Shown piece by piece: positions 41,874 through 50,652 of a DNA stretch of 64,000 nt. The DNA is taken from positions 7,130,001 through 7,194,000 of the forward strand of contig NZ_WING01000001.1 of NCBI RefSeq assembly GCF_009793335.1. The letters run 5' to 3'. Below the pieces are notes generated by a model. It was not told where the DNA came from. It ran no database searches and was given only the letters and a program-made list of their open reading frames with translations. The DNA comes from Actinomadura sp. J1-007 (lineage in GTDB: Bacteria; Actinomycetota; Actinomycetes; Streptosporangiales; Streptosporangiaceae). Made by a program: the position numbers and the translations under genes. Every line of letters starts with the position of its first letter. Position 1 is the stretch's first letter.

Positions 41874-42899
41874 TCACTGCGCGCCGGTGAGGGTCTGCGC
41901 CGTGCCGCTGCTCAGCAGTCCCTGGTAGTAGGCGCCGCCGGGGTAGAGGTCGGGGGTGGTCCCGCCGGTGAACGCGTCGCGCGCCCAGCCGACCGCGAGG
42001 GTCTGGAGCGCGGCGACGTTCTTGGCCTGCGGAGTGCCGCAGGCCAAGGTCCCCGTCCTGTCGGTGCTGGCTCCTTCGGCATCGGTGTGCGCGCCGCTGG
42101 TCAACCGCACGCCCACGAACGGCCGGTGCAGTTGCGCCTGCACGGCCTGGGTGCCCGACCCGCCGTTGTTGCAGAGGTAACCGGGCGACGAGATCGTGTG
42201 AATGGGCAGTGAGGTGTTGTCGAGGTGGTTGAGCGAGGAGGTGGTGTTGGTGCCGATGAACGACCGCACCGGGTCCAGCAGGACCAGGCCGCGCGTCCCC
42301 GCCCAGGCCGCGGGATAGGCCGAACGCACTCGCTGCGCCACGTACAGCGCGGCCTCGCCGCCTGCCGAGTGGCCCACGAAGACCTTGTTCTGGGGCAGTG
42401 CCAGGCCGGGGCGGCCCGCCCGGTTCCTCGCGTCGGCGAAGCTGCTGCCGAGTCTGTCGCCGGTCCCGCCGGCCTTGCCGAACAGGTCGGCGACGTTGTC
42501 GAGGAAGCCGGTGTTGTCGCCGAGGTTCTGCAGAGTGCAGCCGAAGATGTTGGCCGAGGGCAGGGTGGGGGCGAACACCAGGTACCCGGCTTCGGCGTAC
42601 TTGCCGGCCAGGTCCCGGACGTGCTCGTTGGCGCGCGAGAAGCCGTGCTGTAGCCAGACCAGCCCCTTCGGGGTGCCGGCGGGGAAGTGCCAGTCGGCGC
42701 TCTGGTGGAGGACGATCGCCGCGCAGCGGATGTCGACGGTGGTCGATATCCGGGTCACGGCGGCGGGGGCGGATGAGGCCGGGAGGGGCCTGGCGGTGGG
42801 CGGTCGTGCGTCGGCGGGCCGGGCGAGGGACGGGATGAGGAGGGCGGTGATGGCCGCGCCCGTGGTGAGACCGGACGCGATCAGTCGGGTGACGCGCAT
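41874..42899 (-). CDS. Secreted alpha/beta hydrolase
   Basis: A 341-residue exported esterase. It has a signal peptide (MRVTRLIASGLTTGAAITAL, cleaved near ARPADA), then LVWLQHGFSRANEHVRDLAG (oxyanion strand), nucleophile elbow VFVGHSAGGEAAL, GLVLLDPV, and the catalytic His region LTSGAHTDAEG. Cysteines around CTLQN, YLCNN and LACGT suggest disulfides. ATG 42899 has GGAGGCAGC upstream, and an IclR-type operator lies 37 bases above the start. Exported hydrolysis of an ester (for example a phytyl ester) would fit the regulon, but the substrate is not known. Confidence 0.8.
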   Translation of the reverse strand: MRVTRLIASGLTTGAAITALLIPSLARPADARPPTARPLPASSAPAAVTRISTTVDIRCAAIVLHQSADWHFPAGTPKGLVWLQHGFSRANEHVRDLAGKYAEAGYLVFAPTLPSANIFGCTLQNLGDNTGFLDNVADLFGKAGGTGDRLGSSFADARNRAGRPGLALPQNKVFVGHSAGGEAALYVAQRVRSAYPAAWAGTRGLVLLDPVRSFIGTNTTSSLNHLDNTSLPIHTISSPGYLCNNGGSGTQAVQAQLHRPFVGVRLTSGAHTDAEGASTDRTGTLACGTPQAKNVAALQTLAVGWARDAFTGGTTPDLYPGGAYYQGLLSSGTAQTLTGAQ

Positions 42900-42935
42900 G
42901 CTGCCTCCGAGGGCAACAACTCCGTTCCGGTGTGA

Positions 42936-42948
42936 GAAACGGAGTTTC
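42936..42948. promoter_or_regulatory. IclR-type operator upstream of the secreted hydrolase
   Basis: GAAAC-GGA-GTTTC, identical in half-sites and spacing to the operators at 29248, 31132, 41452 and 52234; 37 bases above the hydrolase start. Confidence 0.65.
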
Positions 42949-43041
42949 CCAGTGATGTCACTCATACAAGAATGCGCGGAGCGGGCGGTCAAGGAACTTT
43001 CAGAACGCTATTCGGTAACGGTGCGGTCGGCGGCCGTGCCA

Positions 43042-44484
43042 TCACGCCGGGTAGGCGCCCGCCGCCATCCCGGCGCCGCCGGGACGGAACGCGGCGGGAG
43101 CGTGCACCACGCAGGTCTGCGCGTACTCCAGCAGTCCCTCCACGCCGTACTCGCGGCCGTACCCGCTGCGCTTGACGCCGCCGAACGGAGCCCGCAGCGC
43201 CATGCCGGTGCGGTTGTGGGTGTTGACGAAGGTGAAGCCCGCCTCCAGGCGCCGGGCGAACGCGAACGCCCGCTCCTCGTCGGCCGACCACACCGAGGCC
43301 CCCAGCCCGAGATCGCCGGCGTTGGCGCGGGCCACGGCCTCGTCCTCGGTGTCGTAGGCGAGCAGCGGTACCGTCGGGCCGAACTGCTCGCGGGACACCG
43401 CGGGCGCGTCGTCGTCCAGGGCGGCCAGCAGCGTCGGCCGGACGAAGTACCCGGCGTCCATGTCGGCTCGGACGGCGCCGAGTTCGGTGACGTCGCCGCC
43501 CCGGTCCGCCGCGTCGGCCACCAGGGCCCGGACGCGCCTGGCGGCGTCGGCGGAGATGAGCGGCCCCACGGTGACGCCGGGATCCAGCGGGTCGCCCAGC
43601 ACCAGCGTGCGGGCCGCCGCCGCGAGGTAGGCCACGCGGAAGTCCCCGAAGCGCCTCCTCGGGACGTACAGCCGTTTGGCGGCCATGCACACCTGCCCGG
43701 CGGTGGCGAACGAGGCCAGCACCAGGCGCTCCATCGCCTCGTCCGACAGGTCCGCGTCGTCCAGGAGGACCGCCGCGTCATTGCCGCCGAGCTCCATCAC
43801 CGCCGGAGTGATCCGCCGAGCGGCGGACACGCCGAGCTCGCGCGCGGCCTGCGGGCCGCCGGTGAACGCCACCCGGTGCACCAGCGGATGCCCGACGAGC
43901 GCGTGGCCGGTCGCGGCGCCCCCGTGCACGACGTGCACGAGCTCCGGCGGGAACAGTGCGAGGACCGCCGGAACGGTCAGCGGTGCGAGCGGCGAGGGCT
44001 TGACGACCACGGTGTTGCCCGCCGCCAGCGCCGGACCGACCTTGAGCAGGGTCAGGATCACCGGTGCGTTCCACGGCGTGATCGCCGCGACCACCCCGTA
44101 GGGGCATCGCCGCAGCAGCAGCCGGCCCTCGGCGTCGTCCAGCTCCCGGTCCGCCAGCGCGGCGGGCGCCTGCTCGGCCACCCAGCGCAGGTACGCGGCG
44201 GCGAACCGCAGTTCGCCGCGGCAGTCGGGCAGCGGCTTCCCGGTCTCGCGGGCCAGCAGCTCGGCCGGGTGGCCGGGCCGGGTCGCCTCGGCCGCCGCGG
44301 CGACCGCCTCGGCGACCTCGGCCACCAGGTCGGCGCGCTCGGAGACGGCGGCGGCGTACCAGCCTCGACGTGCGGACTCGGCCGCGCGGACCGCCGCGTC
44401 CACGTCGGCGGCGGACGCGACCGGAACGCGACCGACCTCCTCGGTGAGGCGCGCGGGGTTCTCCCTCCGGATCCACTCAGCCAT
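43042..44484 (-). CDS. Aldehyde dehydrogenase 1
   Basis: A 480-residue NAD(P)-dependent aldehyde dehydrogenase. Motifs in order: PYGVVAAITPWNAPV, VVVKPSPLAPLT, FTGGPQAARE, catalytic Glu in MELGGNDAAVLLDDAD, catalytic Cys in TAGQVCMAAKRLYVP, EQFGPTVPLLAY and the C-terminal FGGVKRSGYGREYG. Last gene of a five-gene operon, overlapping the FAD monooxygenase by eight bases. With aldehyde dehydrogenase 2 it suggests the pathway produces aldehydes, for example from oxidative ring cleavage or from phytol (inference). Confidence 0.92.
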   Translation of the reverse strand: MAEWIRRENPARLTEEVGRVPVASAADVDAAVRAAESARRGWYAAAVSERADLVAEVAEAVAAAAEATRPGHPAELLARETGKPLPDCRGELRFAAAYLRWVAEQAPAALADRELDDAEGRLLLRRCPYGVVAAITPWNAPVILTLLKVGPALAAGNTVVVKPSPLAPLTVPAVLALFPPELVHVVHGGAATGHALVGHPLVHRVAFTGGPQAARELGVSAARRITPAVMELGGNDAAVLLDDADLSDEAMERLVLASFATAGQVCMAAKRLYVPRRRFGDFRVAYLAAAARTLVLGDPLDPGVTVGPLISADAARRVRALVADAADRGGDVTELGAVRADMDAGYFVRPTLLAALDDDAPAVSREQFGPTVPLLAYDTEDEAVARANAGDLGLGASVWSADEERAFAFARRLEAGFTFVNTHNRTGMALRAPFGGVKRSGYGREYGVEGLLEYAQTCVVHAPAAFRPGGAGMAAGAYPA

Positions 44485-45658
44485 CGCGCAGCGAGGAGAT
44501 CATCGAGGTGCGCAGCAGGTGGTCGCGGCACCGGCGGGGGTCGGCGGCGAGCGCGCGCAGATCCTCGTGCCGCCCGCCGGACGTGCGCAACCGCTCCCAG
44601 TTCGCGTGGCTGACCTGCCGGACGAACGACAGCGCCACGGACCGGCGCTCCTCCGCGGCGGCGTCCAGGAGGGCGTCGGGGCGTCCCTCGGCCACGTCGG
44701 CCAGCGCGTGCGCGAACCGGACGGCGTCGTGGATCCCACTGTTCATGCCCATACCGCCGAGCGGGTTGTTGACATGGGCGGCGTCTCCGGCGAGCAGCAC
44801 CCGCCCGTGCCGGAAGGCCGACGCGACGCGCTGGTGCACCCGGTAGATGGAGGCGTGCGCGACGTGCCATCGTCTGTCGACGACGCCGCGGAGCCGTTCG
44901 GGGAGACGTGCGAGCTCGTCGGCGTCGGACGTCCCGTCGGGGGTGGGCAGCAGGACTCGCCAGTGGTCGGGCGTGCGCAGCAGCACCAGCCACTCACCGG
45001 GATCGAACAGGTAGTTCACCGGGGCGATGCCGGGCAGCAGAGCGTCCAGGTCCTCGCGGGTCGAGGCGACCAGGAACCGCTCGGGGTAGGTGATGCCCTC
45101 GAACGCCGCGCCCAGCGAGCGCCGCACCGCCGAGTGGGAGCCGTCCGCTCCGATCAGCCAGTCGGCGCGCAGCCGCCGTCCGTCCTCGGTCACCGCCACC
45201 ACGCCGTCCCGGCGGGAGACGACGTGCCGTACCGGCGACCCGAACCGCACCTCGCCGCCCAGTCCGGTCAGGTGGCGCCGCAGGACGGGGGTGAGCTTGT
45301 CCTGCTCGCATTGCACCCGGAAGGGGTACGGCGTGGCGTCGGCGAGCACCGCCAGGTCGAGCTCGGCGATGACGCCGCCGCGCCGTTCGCGGTACTGGAA
45401 GGTGCGCGCGACCAGTCCCCGCTCCAGCAGTTCGTCCAGCACTCCGAGATCGGCGAGCATCTCCAGGGTCGGGGGGTGGAACGTCGAGGCCCGCGACTCG
45501 GAGGCCAGCCCGGCGCCCGCCTCCAGCACCGTGACCTCCAGTCCGCGCCGCCGCAGCGCCAGTGCCGCCGTGAGGCCGACCGGTCCCGCGCCGACCACAA
45601 GGACGCTGGTCACGTCGTTGGCGTCCGGGACGTCGTTCGCGGTGGAGGGGCCGTTCAC
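44477..45658 (-). CDS. FAD-dependent aromatic hydroxylase (PHBH fold)
   Basis: A 393-residue class A flavoprotein monooxygenase. LVVGAGPVGLTAALALRRRG binds FAD, the DG motif is DWLIGADGSHSAVR and the ribityl motif RVLLAGDAAHVNNPLGGMGM. Similar to MhpA/PHBH-type ring hydroxylases. GTG 45658 overlaps the stop of aldehyde dehydrogenase 2 (GTGA). It lies in the operon of the flavin reductase fusion and acyl-CoA dehydrogenase-like protein, so two flavin oxygenation steps may be encoded together. Ring-hydroxylation of an aromatic or pyrrolic substrate is inferred. Confidence 0.88.
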   Translation of the reverse strand: MNGPSTANDVPDANDVTSVLVVGAGPVGLTAALALRRRGLEVTVLEAGAGLASESRASTFHPPTLEMLADLGVLDELLERGLVARTFQYRERRGGVIAELDLAVLADATPYPFRVQCEQDKLTPVLRRHLTGLGGEVRFGSPVRHVVSRRDGVVAVTEDGRRLRADWLIGADGSHSAVRRSLGAAFEGITYPERFLVASTREDLDALLPGIAPVNYLFDPGEWLVLLRTPDHWRVLLPTPDGTSDADELARLPERLRGVVDRRWHVAHASIYRVHQRVASAFRHGRVLLAGDAAHVNNPLGGMGMNSGIHDAVRFAHALADVAEGRPDALLDAAAEERRSVALSFVRQVSHANWERLRTSGGRHEDLRALAADPRRCRDHLLRTSMISSLRDG

Positions 45659-47109
45659 GCCGGTTCCCGGGAGTGCAGGGCGAAGCCGTTCTCGACGCCG
45701 ACCACCTGGGCGCCGGTGAAGAAGCGCAGCGTCTCCACGGTGCCCTCCTCGCCGAGCCCCGAGCAGCCCCATGCGGGGCGCGGCGCGAGCAGGTGCAGAC
45801 TCATCATGCTCGACCCGTTGACCTTCACCTCGCCGGCCCGGATCCGGCGCGCGACGGCGAGGGCCGCGTCCTCGTCGGTGCCGGTGACGTAGCCTTCGAG
45901 GCCGTGCCGGGTTCCGTTGGCCAGCGCGACCGCCTCGTCGATCGAGCCGTAGGGGTGGACGGTGGCGACGGGGCCGAAGATCTCTTCGACGGCCCGTTCC
46001 GGCGGTACGCCCACCAGCAATGCCGGGGCCAGGTAGTTGCCCTTGTCCGGGACCTCGGTCGCCAGGACCGGCCGGCCGCCGCTCGCCTGTTCCAGCAGCC
46101 GGTCGCGCCGGCCGGCGACGCGCGCCCGGTGCCGCGAGTGGACCAGCGGCCCGAGCTCGGTCTCCTCTTCCAGGGGCGGCCCGGCGCACATCCGCGCCAG
46201 CCGCGCCTCCACGGCCGCGAGCAGTTCGTCGTGCAGCCCGGCGGGCACCACGAGCCGCCCGAGCGCCCGGCACCACTGCCCGTTCAACGTGGTCAGCAGG
46301 TCGACCGCCGTCCGCGCCGCGAGGCCGACATCGGCGTCCGGCAGTACCACCAGGGGGTTGTTGCCGCCCAGTTCCAGCTGGGCCGGTTTCAGCCCGGCGG
46401 CGCAGGCGGCGGCCACCGCGGCGCCGCCCGCGGCGCCGCCGGTGAACGACACCGCGCGGATGCGCGCGTCGGCGGCCAGCGTCGCTCCGGTCCGCGCGTC
46501 GCCGTGCAGGAGCTGGAACGTCGCGCGCGGGGCGCCGTGCCGGGCGAGCACCGCGTCGATGGTCTCGGCGAGCAGCTGGGTGCCGTACGGGGCGTACTCG
46601 CTCGGTTTGAGGACGACCGGGCAACCGGCGGCGAGGGCGCTGGCGGTCTTGTGCGCGGCCATCGGCGCGGACGCGTTCCAGGGGGTCAGGCACAGTGCCG
46701 GGCCCCAGGGGAGCCTGCGCACCTCGACCCCGCCGCCCGGCCGCTCGGCCAGCCGTCCCTCGCGGAGCTGCTGGGCGGCGAGGCGGAACGCGCCGACGAC
46801 GATCTCCCCGAGCGGGATGGTCTGCCGGATCGGCACCCCGGTCGCGAACGACTCCAGCGCCGCGATCTCGCGGGCGGCCGGCGGCAGCGCGTCCGCGACG
46901 GCGTCCAGGACGTCGGCGCGTTCGGCGGCGGTGGTGTGCTCCCACCCGCCGCTCGCCGCCGCGAGCGCCCGTTCCACCCGGTCGGGGCGGGAGACCGCCA
47001 CCGGGCGGACGGGCGCACCGGTGGCCGGGTCCTCCAGGACCGGTTCCGCCCGGGTGGTCACCGGCTCCCAGTCGCCCGCGACGAGGTCGCGCGGCCCGGG
47101 CGGGATCAT
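45655..47109 (-). CDS. Aldehyde dehydrogenase 2
   Basis: A 484-residue aldehyde dehydrogenase, clearly diverged from number 1. Motifs: PWGPALCLTPWNASAPM, VVLKPSEYAPYG, FTGGAAGGAA, catalytic Glu in LELGGNNPLVVLPDAD, catalytic Cys in TLNGQWCRALGRLVVP, EEIFGPVATVHPYG, and GEVKVNGSS. The C-terminus (GCSGLGEEGTVETLRFFTG) differs from the usual GGVK.SG.G motif. Its ATG overlaps the acyl-CoA dehydrogenase-like stop (ATGA). Confidence 0.9.
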   Translation of the reverse strand: MIPPGPRDLVAGDWEPVTTRAEPVLEDPATGAPVRPVAVSRPDRVERALAAASGGWEHTTAAERADVLDAVADALPPAAREIAALESFATGVPIRQTIPLGEIVVGAFRLAAQQLREGRLAERPGGGVEVRRLPWGPALCLTPWNASAPMAAHKTASALAAGCPVVLKPSEYAPYGTQLLAETIDAVLARHGAPRATFQLLHGDARTGATLAADARIRAVSFTGGAAGGAAVAAACAAGLKPAQLELGGNNPLVVLPDADVGLAARTAVDLLTTLNGQWCRALGRLVVPAGLHDELLAAVEARLARMCAGPPLEEETELGPLVHSRHRARVAGRRDRLLEQASGGRPVLATEVPDKGNYLAPALLVGVPPERAVEEIFGPVATVHPYGSIDEAVALANGTRHGLEGYVTGTDEDAALAVARRIRAGEVKVNGSSMMSLHLLAPRPAWGCSGLGEEGTVETLRFFTGAQVVGVENGFALHSREPA

Positions 47110-48374
47110 GCGCGCACGCTCGCGAACAGCTCGTTCTCCCGGTCCCCGGTGACCATCCGGGCGGCCTCCAGCCGGCCGCGCTCGGCGGGGAAGGTCATCA
47201 CCAGGCCCATCGCCAGGTCCCGCAGACCCCGCCCGACCACGCCGTCGAGCGCGGCGGCCGAGGTGCCGCACGCCTTGAACGCTCCGAGGGCCACCTGGAA
47301 GCACGCCTCGGCGATGTCGCCCTTGGCGATCCGCCACTGCCGGTACACCTCCGGCTTGGCGCGCAACGGCGGATCGCCGGTCTCCAGGTCGAGCTGGCGG
47401 CGCAGCCACAGGTAGGCGGTCTCCAGCCGTTCGGTCATCTCCGCGATGATCACCTGGTGCATGGGGGAGGAGGCGATCGGGCGGCCGGAGTCGGCGAACG
47501 TCTTGCGGGTCAGCCGGTCCAGGGCGAAGTCGTACACCGCCTGCGCCGCGCCCAGGTAGACCGCCGAGATGGCGAGCTGGTTGCCGACGAAGCTGCCCCG
47601 GCTCATCCGCAGCATCCGCACGAAGGCGCCGGGCACGGTCAGCGCCTCGTCCCCGGGGACGAAAACGTCGGAGAGCGTCACGCCGTGATTGGCCGAGGCC
47701 CGCATGCCGAGCCCGTTCCACGGCTCGCGCGAGGCGACCCCGTGGGCTTCGCGCGGGACCAGGAACAGCGCCAGGCCGTCGGCGTCGTCGGCGCCGGCGA
47801 CCCGCGCGGTCACGAGGTAGGTGTCGGCGACGCCGGTCGCGCAGCCGAACGACTTGACGCCTTCCAGCAGCCAGCCGCCCTCGGCGGGGCGCGCGGTCGT
47901 GGCGATGGCGATGTTGGCGCCCGAGCTCTTGACCTCCTCGCTGGCGAAGTTGGCCAGCCACGTGCCCCGCGCCATCCGGTTCAGCACCTTCTCCGCGAAC
48001 GCCCGGACGGTGGGCGCCTCCTCGGGATCGAACAGGCCCGCGTCCAGCGCCTCCAGCGGCAGCAGCCCCCGGGAAGCGCTGGTGTTGTGGAAGAAGAACG
48101 CCAGCGCGGTGGACGGGCACGCGGTGCCCATCGCATAGGTGGCCGCCGCCAGGTCGCGCAGGCCGCCGCCCAGCCCGCCGTACCGTTCGGGCACGACCAG
48201 CCCGAGCAGTCCCGCCTCGCGCAGCGACGCCACGTGCGGGAAGTGGAACGCGGCGGCGGCGTCCGCGGCGGGGGCCGCCTCGCGCAGCGCGGGCAGCACC
48301 GTCTCCACACGCCGGGCCCGCTCTCGCTCGGCATCCGTCATGCGCTCCACGAGCCGTTCACCGGTCAGGGGCAT
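47106..48374 (-). CDS. Acyl-CoA dehydrogenase-family flavoprotein
   Basis: A 422-residue member of the acyl-CoA dehydrogenase superfamily. LGLVVPERYGGLGGGLRDLA, FASEEVKSSGANIAIATTA, GVKSFGCATGVADTYLVTAR and RASANHGVTLSDVFVP are typical; the C-terminal helical domain has AKGDIAEACFQVALGAFKAC. Proteins of this type work either as dehydrogenases or as FMNH2-dependent monooxygenases (DszC/HsaA type). The adjacent flavin reductase domain supports the second option. It overlaps the flavin reductase gene by 17 bases, the strongest coupling in the operon. Confidence 0.85.
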   Translation of the reverse strand: MPLTGERLVERMTDAERERARRVETVLPALREAAPAADAAAAFHFPHVASLREAGLLGLVVPERYGGLGGGLRDLAAATYAMGTACPSTALAFFFHNTSASRGLLPLEALDAGLFDPEEAPTVRAFAEKVLNRMARGTWLANFASEEVKSSGANIAIATTARPAEGGWLLEGVKSFGCATGVADTYLVTARVAGADDADGLALFLVPREAHGVASREPWNGLGMRASANHGVTLSDVFVPGDEALTVPGAFVRMLRMSRGSFVGNQLAISAVYLGAAQAVYDFALDRLTRKTFADSGRPIASSPMHQVIIAEMTERLETAYLWLRRQLDLETGDPPLRAKPEVYRQWRIAKGDIAEACFQVALGAFKACGTSAAALDGVVGRGLRDLAMGLVMTFPAERGRLEAARMVTGDRENELFASVRA

Positions 48375-49653
48375 AGGGATCGTCCTTTACAGCCGGGTGG
48401 CGGGAGGCCACGCGATAGGTGCGCCCGGGCAGGGCCGCGCCCCAGACGGTTTCCAGGTCTCCGGCGGCCGTCACCAGCGCCGCCCGGTCCACGGGGGACG
48501 GCACCTCAAGGCGCTCGGCCAGGAACAGCACGTCCTCCGCGCACAGTCCGCCGTCCACCCCGCCGAGCGTGGCGTCGAAGTGCCGGACGCCGCTCTTCAT
48601 CGCGGTCAGCGCATTGGCCGGCCCGAGCCCGTACGCCTCACGCAACCGCACCCGCAAGGCGCGCGGACGCGTCGCGGCGACCGCGTCCTGGAGCAGCCGC
48701 CGCACCTGGAGGGGGGAGGCCGCCTCGGCGCCCTCGTCGAGCGCGATCTCATCGCAGCCGAGGGCCACGAGGCGGTCCACGGCGGCGAGCACCGTCCGCT
48801 CCCCGCCGGTGGCGAACGCGTCGCCGACGCGCCCGACGACGCGCATCTCCCGAACCCTGGCCGCCTCGACGATCTCGGATGTGCGGCGGCCGTCGTAGAC
48901 CTCGGCCACGCTCGCGCCGCCGGGACAGCGGCGCGCGAGCTGCGCGGGATCGGTGACCAGGATGGAGCGATCGCCACCCGCACCACCGTCCGCGTCGCTT
49001 CGGCACGCGTTCACCGCGGGCAGGCGGGTGCGCACGCCTGCGGCACGGACCGCCGACAGCAGCCCGTTCGCACCGGCCGGGGATATCCGGGCCGGTGCGG
49101 TGCCCGACGGACGGGACCGCCGGTAGAGCGCGGCGGCGAGGCCGGTGTCGGCCACCGAGACCTCGTCCGGAAGCGGGTCGGCGAGCTGCCCCCAGGCGCG
49201 GGAGTGGAACAGCAGGGGCGCCGCCCGCCGAGGAACGCCCCCGGCGAGCACCTCTCCGACGAAGATCGTGTGGTCGCCGCCCGGATAGGCGTGCGCCACG
49301 CGGCAGTCCAGCCATCCGAGCGCCTCGTCGAGCACCGGCGCCCCGGTGCGCACCGCGCGCCAGGCACGCCCGGCGAAGCGCTCGCCGGGCTCCATGCCGG
49401 AGAACACCCGGCCGAGCCGCGCGTCGTCCTTGCCGAGGACGCTGACCGCGAAGACCCCGCTCGCCTCGACCAGCCGGTGCGTGCGCAACCGCCGGGCCAG
49501 GCAGACCAGCACCAGCGGCGGGTCGAGGCTCACGCTGCTGAACGAGCTGGCGGTCATGCCGTGCCAGGCGCCGTCCGCGACGGTGGTCACCACGCTGACG
49601 CCGGTGGACCACTGGCCGAGCACCGCTCGGAAGGTTCCGGAATCGACCGTCAC
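48358..49653 (-). CDS. Flavin reductase domain fused to an HMGL-like (aldolase/lyase) domain
   Basis: A 431-residue two-domain protein. Residues 1-170 are a flavin reductase-like FMN-binding domain (FRAVLGQWSTGVSVVTTVAD, GMTASSFSSVSLDPPLVLVC, GDHTIFVGEVLAGG) that would supply reduced flavin to the neighbouring flavoenzymes. After a linker, residues 205-400 are an HMG-CoA-lyase-like TIM barrel (EIVEAARVREMRVVGRVGDA, GCDEIALDEGAEAASPLQVR, GPANALTAMKSGVRHFDATL, GGVDGG) that would cleave a C-C bond in a 3-hydroxyacyl or malate-like compound. The early strands of the barrel are short. GTG 49653 follows GGGGAGGG. First gene of the operon, facing the IclR gene. Confidence 0.8.
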   Translation of the reverse strand: MTVDSGTFRAVLGQWSTGVSVVTTVADGAWHGMTASSFSSVSLDPPLVLVCLARRLRTHRLVEASGVFAVSVLGKDDARLGRVFSGMEPGERFAGRAWRAVRTGAPVLDEALGWLDCRVAHAYPGGDHTIFVGEVLAGGVPRRAAPLLFHSRAWGQLADPLPDEVSVADTGLAAALYRRSRPSGTAPARISPAGANGLLSAVRAAGVRTRLPAVNACRSDADGGAGGDRSILVTDPAQLARRCPGGASVAEVYDGRRTSEIVEAARVREMRVVGRVGDAFATGGERTVLAAVDRLVALGCDEIALDEGAEAASPLQVRRLLQDAVAATRPRALRVRLREAYGLGPANALTAMKSGVRHFDATLGGVDGGLCAEDVLFLAERLEVPSPVDRAALVTAAGDLETVWGAALPGRTYRVASRHPAVKDDPYAPDR

Positions 49654-49676
49654 CTGCCGGCCCTCCCCGATGGGAT

Positions 49677-49782
49677 GTTTCTTATAAGGAAACAACGTAC
49701 CGCACACGGTAACGAGAGACGGAAACGAGTGTCAATCCTCCGGGAACGCGCCCGTTCCGAGCTCCGTTTCCCGAAGCGAAAC
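49677..49782. promoter_or_regulatory. Cluster of IclR-type operators in the flavin reductase/IclR divergent promoter
   Basis: Three sites: GTTTC-TTATAAG-GAAAC (49677-49693), GAAAC-GAG-TGTCA (49722-49734) and GTTTC-CCGAAGC-GAAAC (49766-49782). The first lies just above the flavin reductase GTG, the last 45 bases above the IclR GTG. The N7 spacing equals that between half-sites at 29256-29272. Suggests autoregulation by the IclR protein. Confidence 0.6.
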
Positions 49783-49827
49783 GAACTGCCCTACACTGCA
49801 CGGACAGGTCGAGGGAACGGGGGCACC

Positions 49828-50652
49828 GTGCCGAACATCGCGTCCGAACGAACCGCCGCCGGCGAGGCGGAGGGACAGAGCCGTTCGATCGCGGCCGTCG
49901 AGCGCGCCATGGACGTGCTGCTGCTGTTCGGCCGCAGCGGGCGGCCGGACCTCGGAGTCACCGAGATCGCGGGCGAGCTCGACCTCACCAAGGCCGCGGT
50001 GCACCGGATCCTGACCGCGCTGCGCTCCCGCGACCTGGTCATCGCCGACCCGGCCACCCGCCGCTACTCCCTCGGCCACGCCGCCATCGCGCTCGGCCGC
50101 GCCTACATGGCCCGGATGGACCTGCGGGCGATGGCCGTCCCCGAGCTGCGCCGGCTGTCGCAGGCCACCAAGGAGACGGCGACGGTGTCGGTCCGCCGCG
50201 GCGACACGCGGCTCTACGTCGACCAGGTGGTCCCGGTGCAGGAGCTGCGCATGGAGGTCAGCCTCGGCATCCCCTATCCGCTGCACGCGGGCAGCTCCTC
50301 CAAGGCGATCCTGGCCTTCCTCGGCCAGGAGGAGGTGGACGGCTACCTGGAGCGGCACACCCTGGACGCCCTCACCGACAGGACCATCACCGATCCGGCG
50401 ACGCTCCGCGCCGAACTGGCCGCCGTCCACGGCCGCGGCTACGCCACCTCGCTCGGCGAACGCGAGACGGGGGCGGCCTCCATCGCCGCGCCCGTCTTCG
50501 ACCACGACGGCCGCGTCATCGCCGCGCTGAGCCTGTCCGGCCCCGACTCCCGTTTCGAGCGCCGTATGCACGAGCACGCCCCGCGCCTGCTGGAAGCCGC
50601 GGCGAAGGTCTCCGCCCAGCTCGGCTACACCCCCGGCGGACGTCAGCAGTGA
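49828..50652 (+). CDS. IclR-family transcriptional regulator 1
   Basis: A 274-residue IclR regulator. The N-terminal winged helix has SIAAVERAMDVLLLFGRSGR, LGVTEIAGELDLTKAAVHRI and LTALRSRDLVIADPATRRYS. The effector domain has TKETATVSVRRGDTRLYVDQ, YPLHAGSSSKAILAFL, and ERETGAASIAAPVFDHDGRV. GTG 49828 was chosen to keep a normal N-terminal arm; the ribosome site is GAGGGAACGG. Divergent from the five-gene flavoenzyme operon. It is the best candidate for binding the GAAAC-N3-GTTTC sites across 29-52 kb. Confidence 0.92.
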   Translation: MPNIASERTAAGEAEGQSRSIAAVERAMDVLLLFGRSGRPDLGVTEIAGELDLTKAAVHRILTALRSRDLVIADPATRRYSLGHAAIALGRAYMARMDLRAMAVPELRRLSQATKETATVSVRRGDTRLYVDQVVPVQELRMEVSLGIPYPLHAGSSSKAILAFLGQEEVDGYLERHTLDALTDRTITDPATLRAELAAVHGRGYATSLGERETGAASIAAPVFDHDGRVIAALSLSGPDSRFERRMHEHAPRLLEAAAKVSAQLGYTPGGRQQ

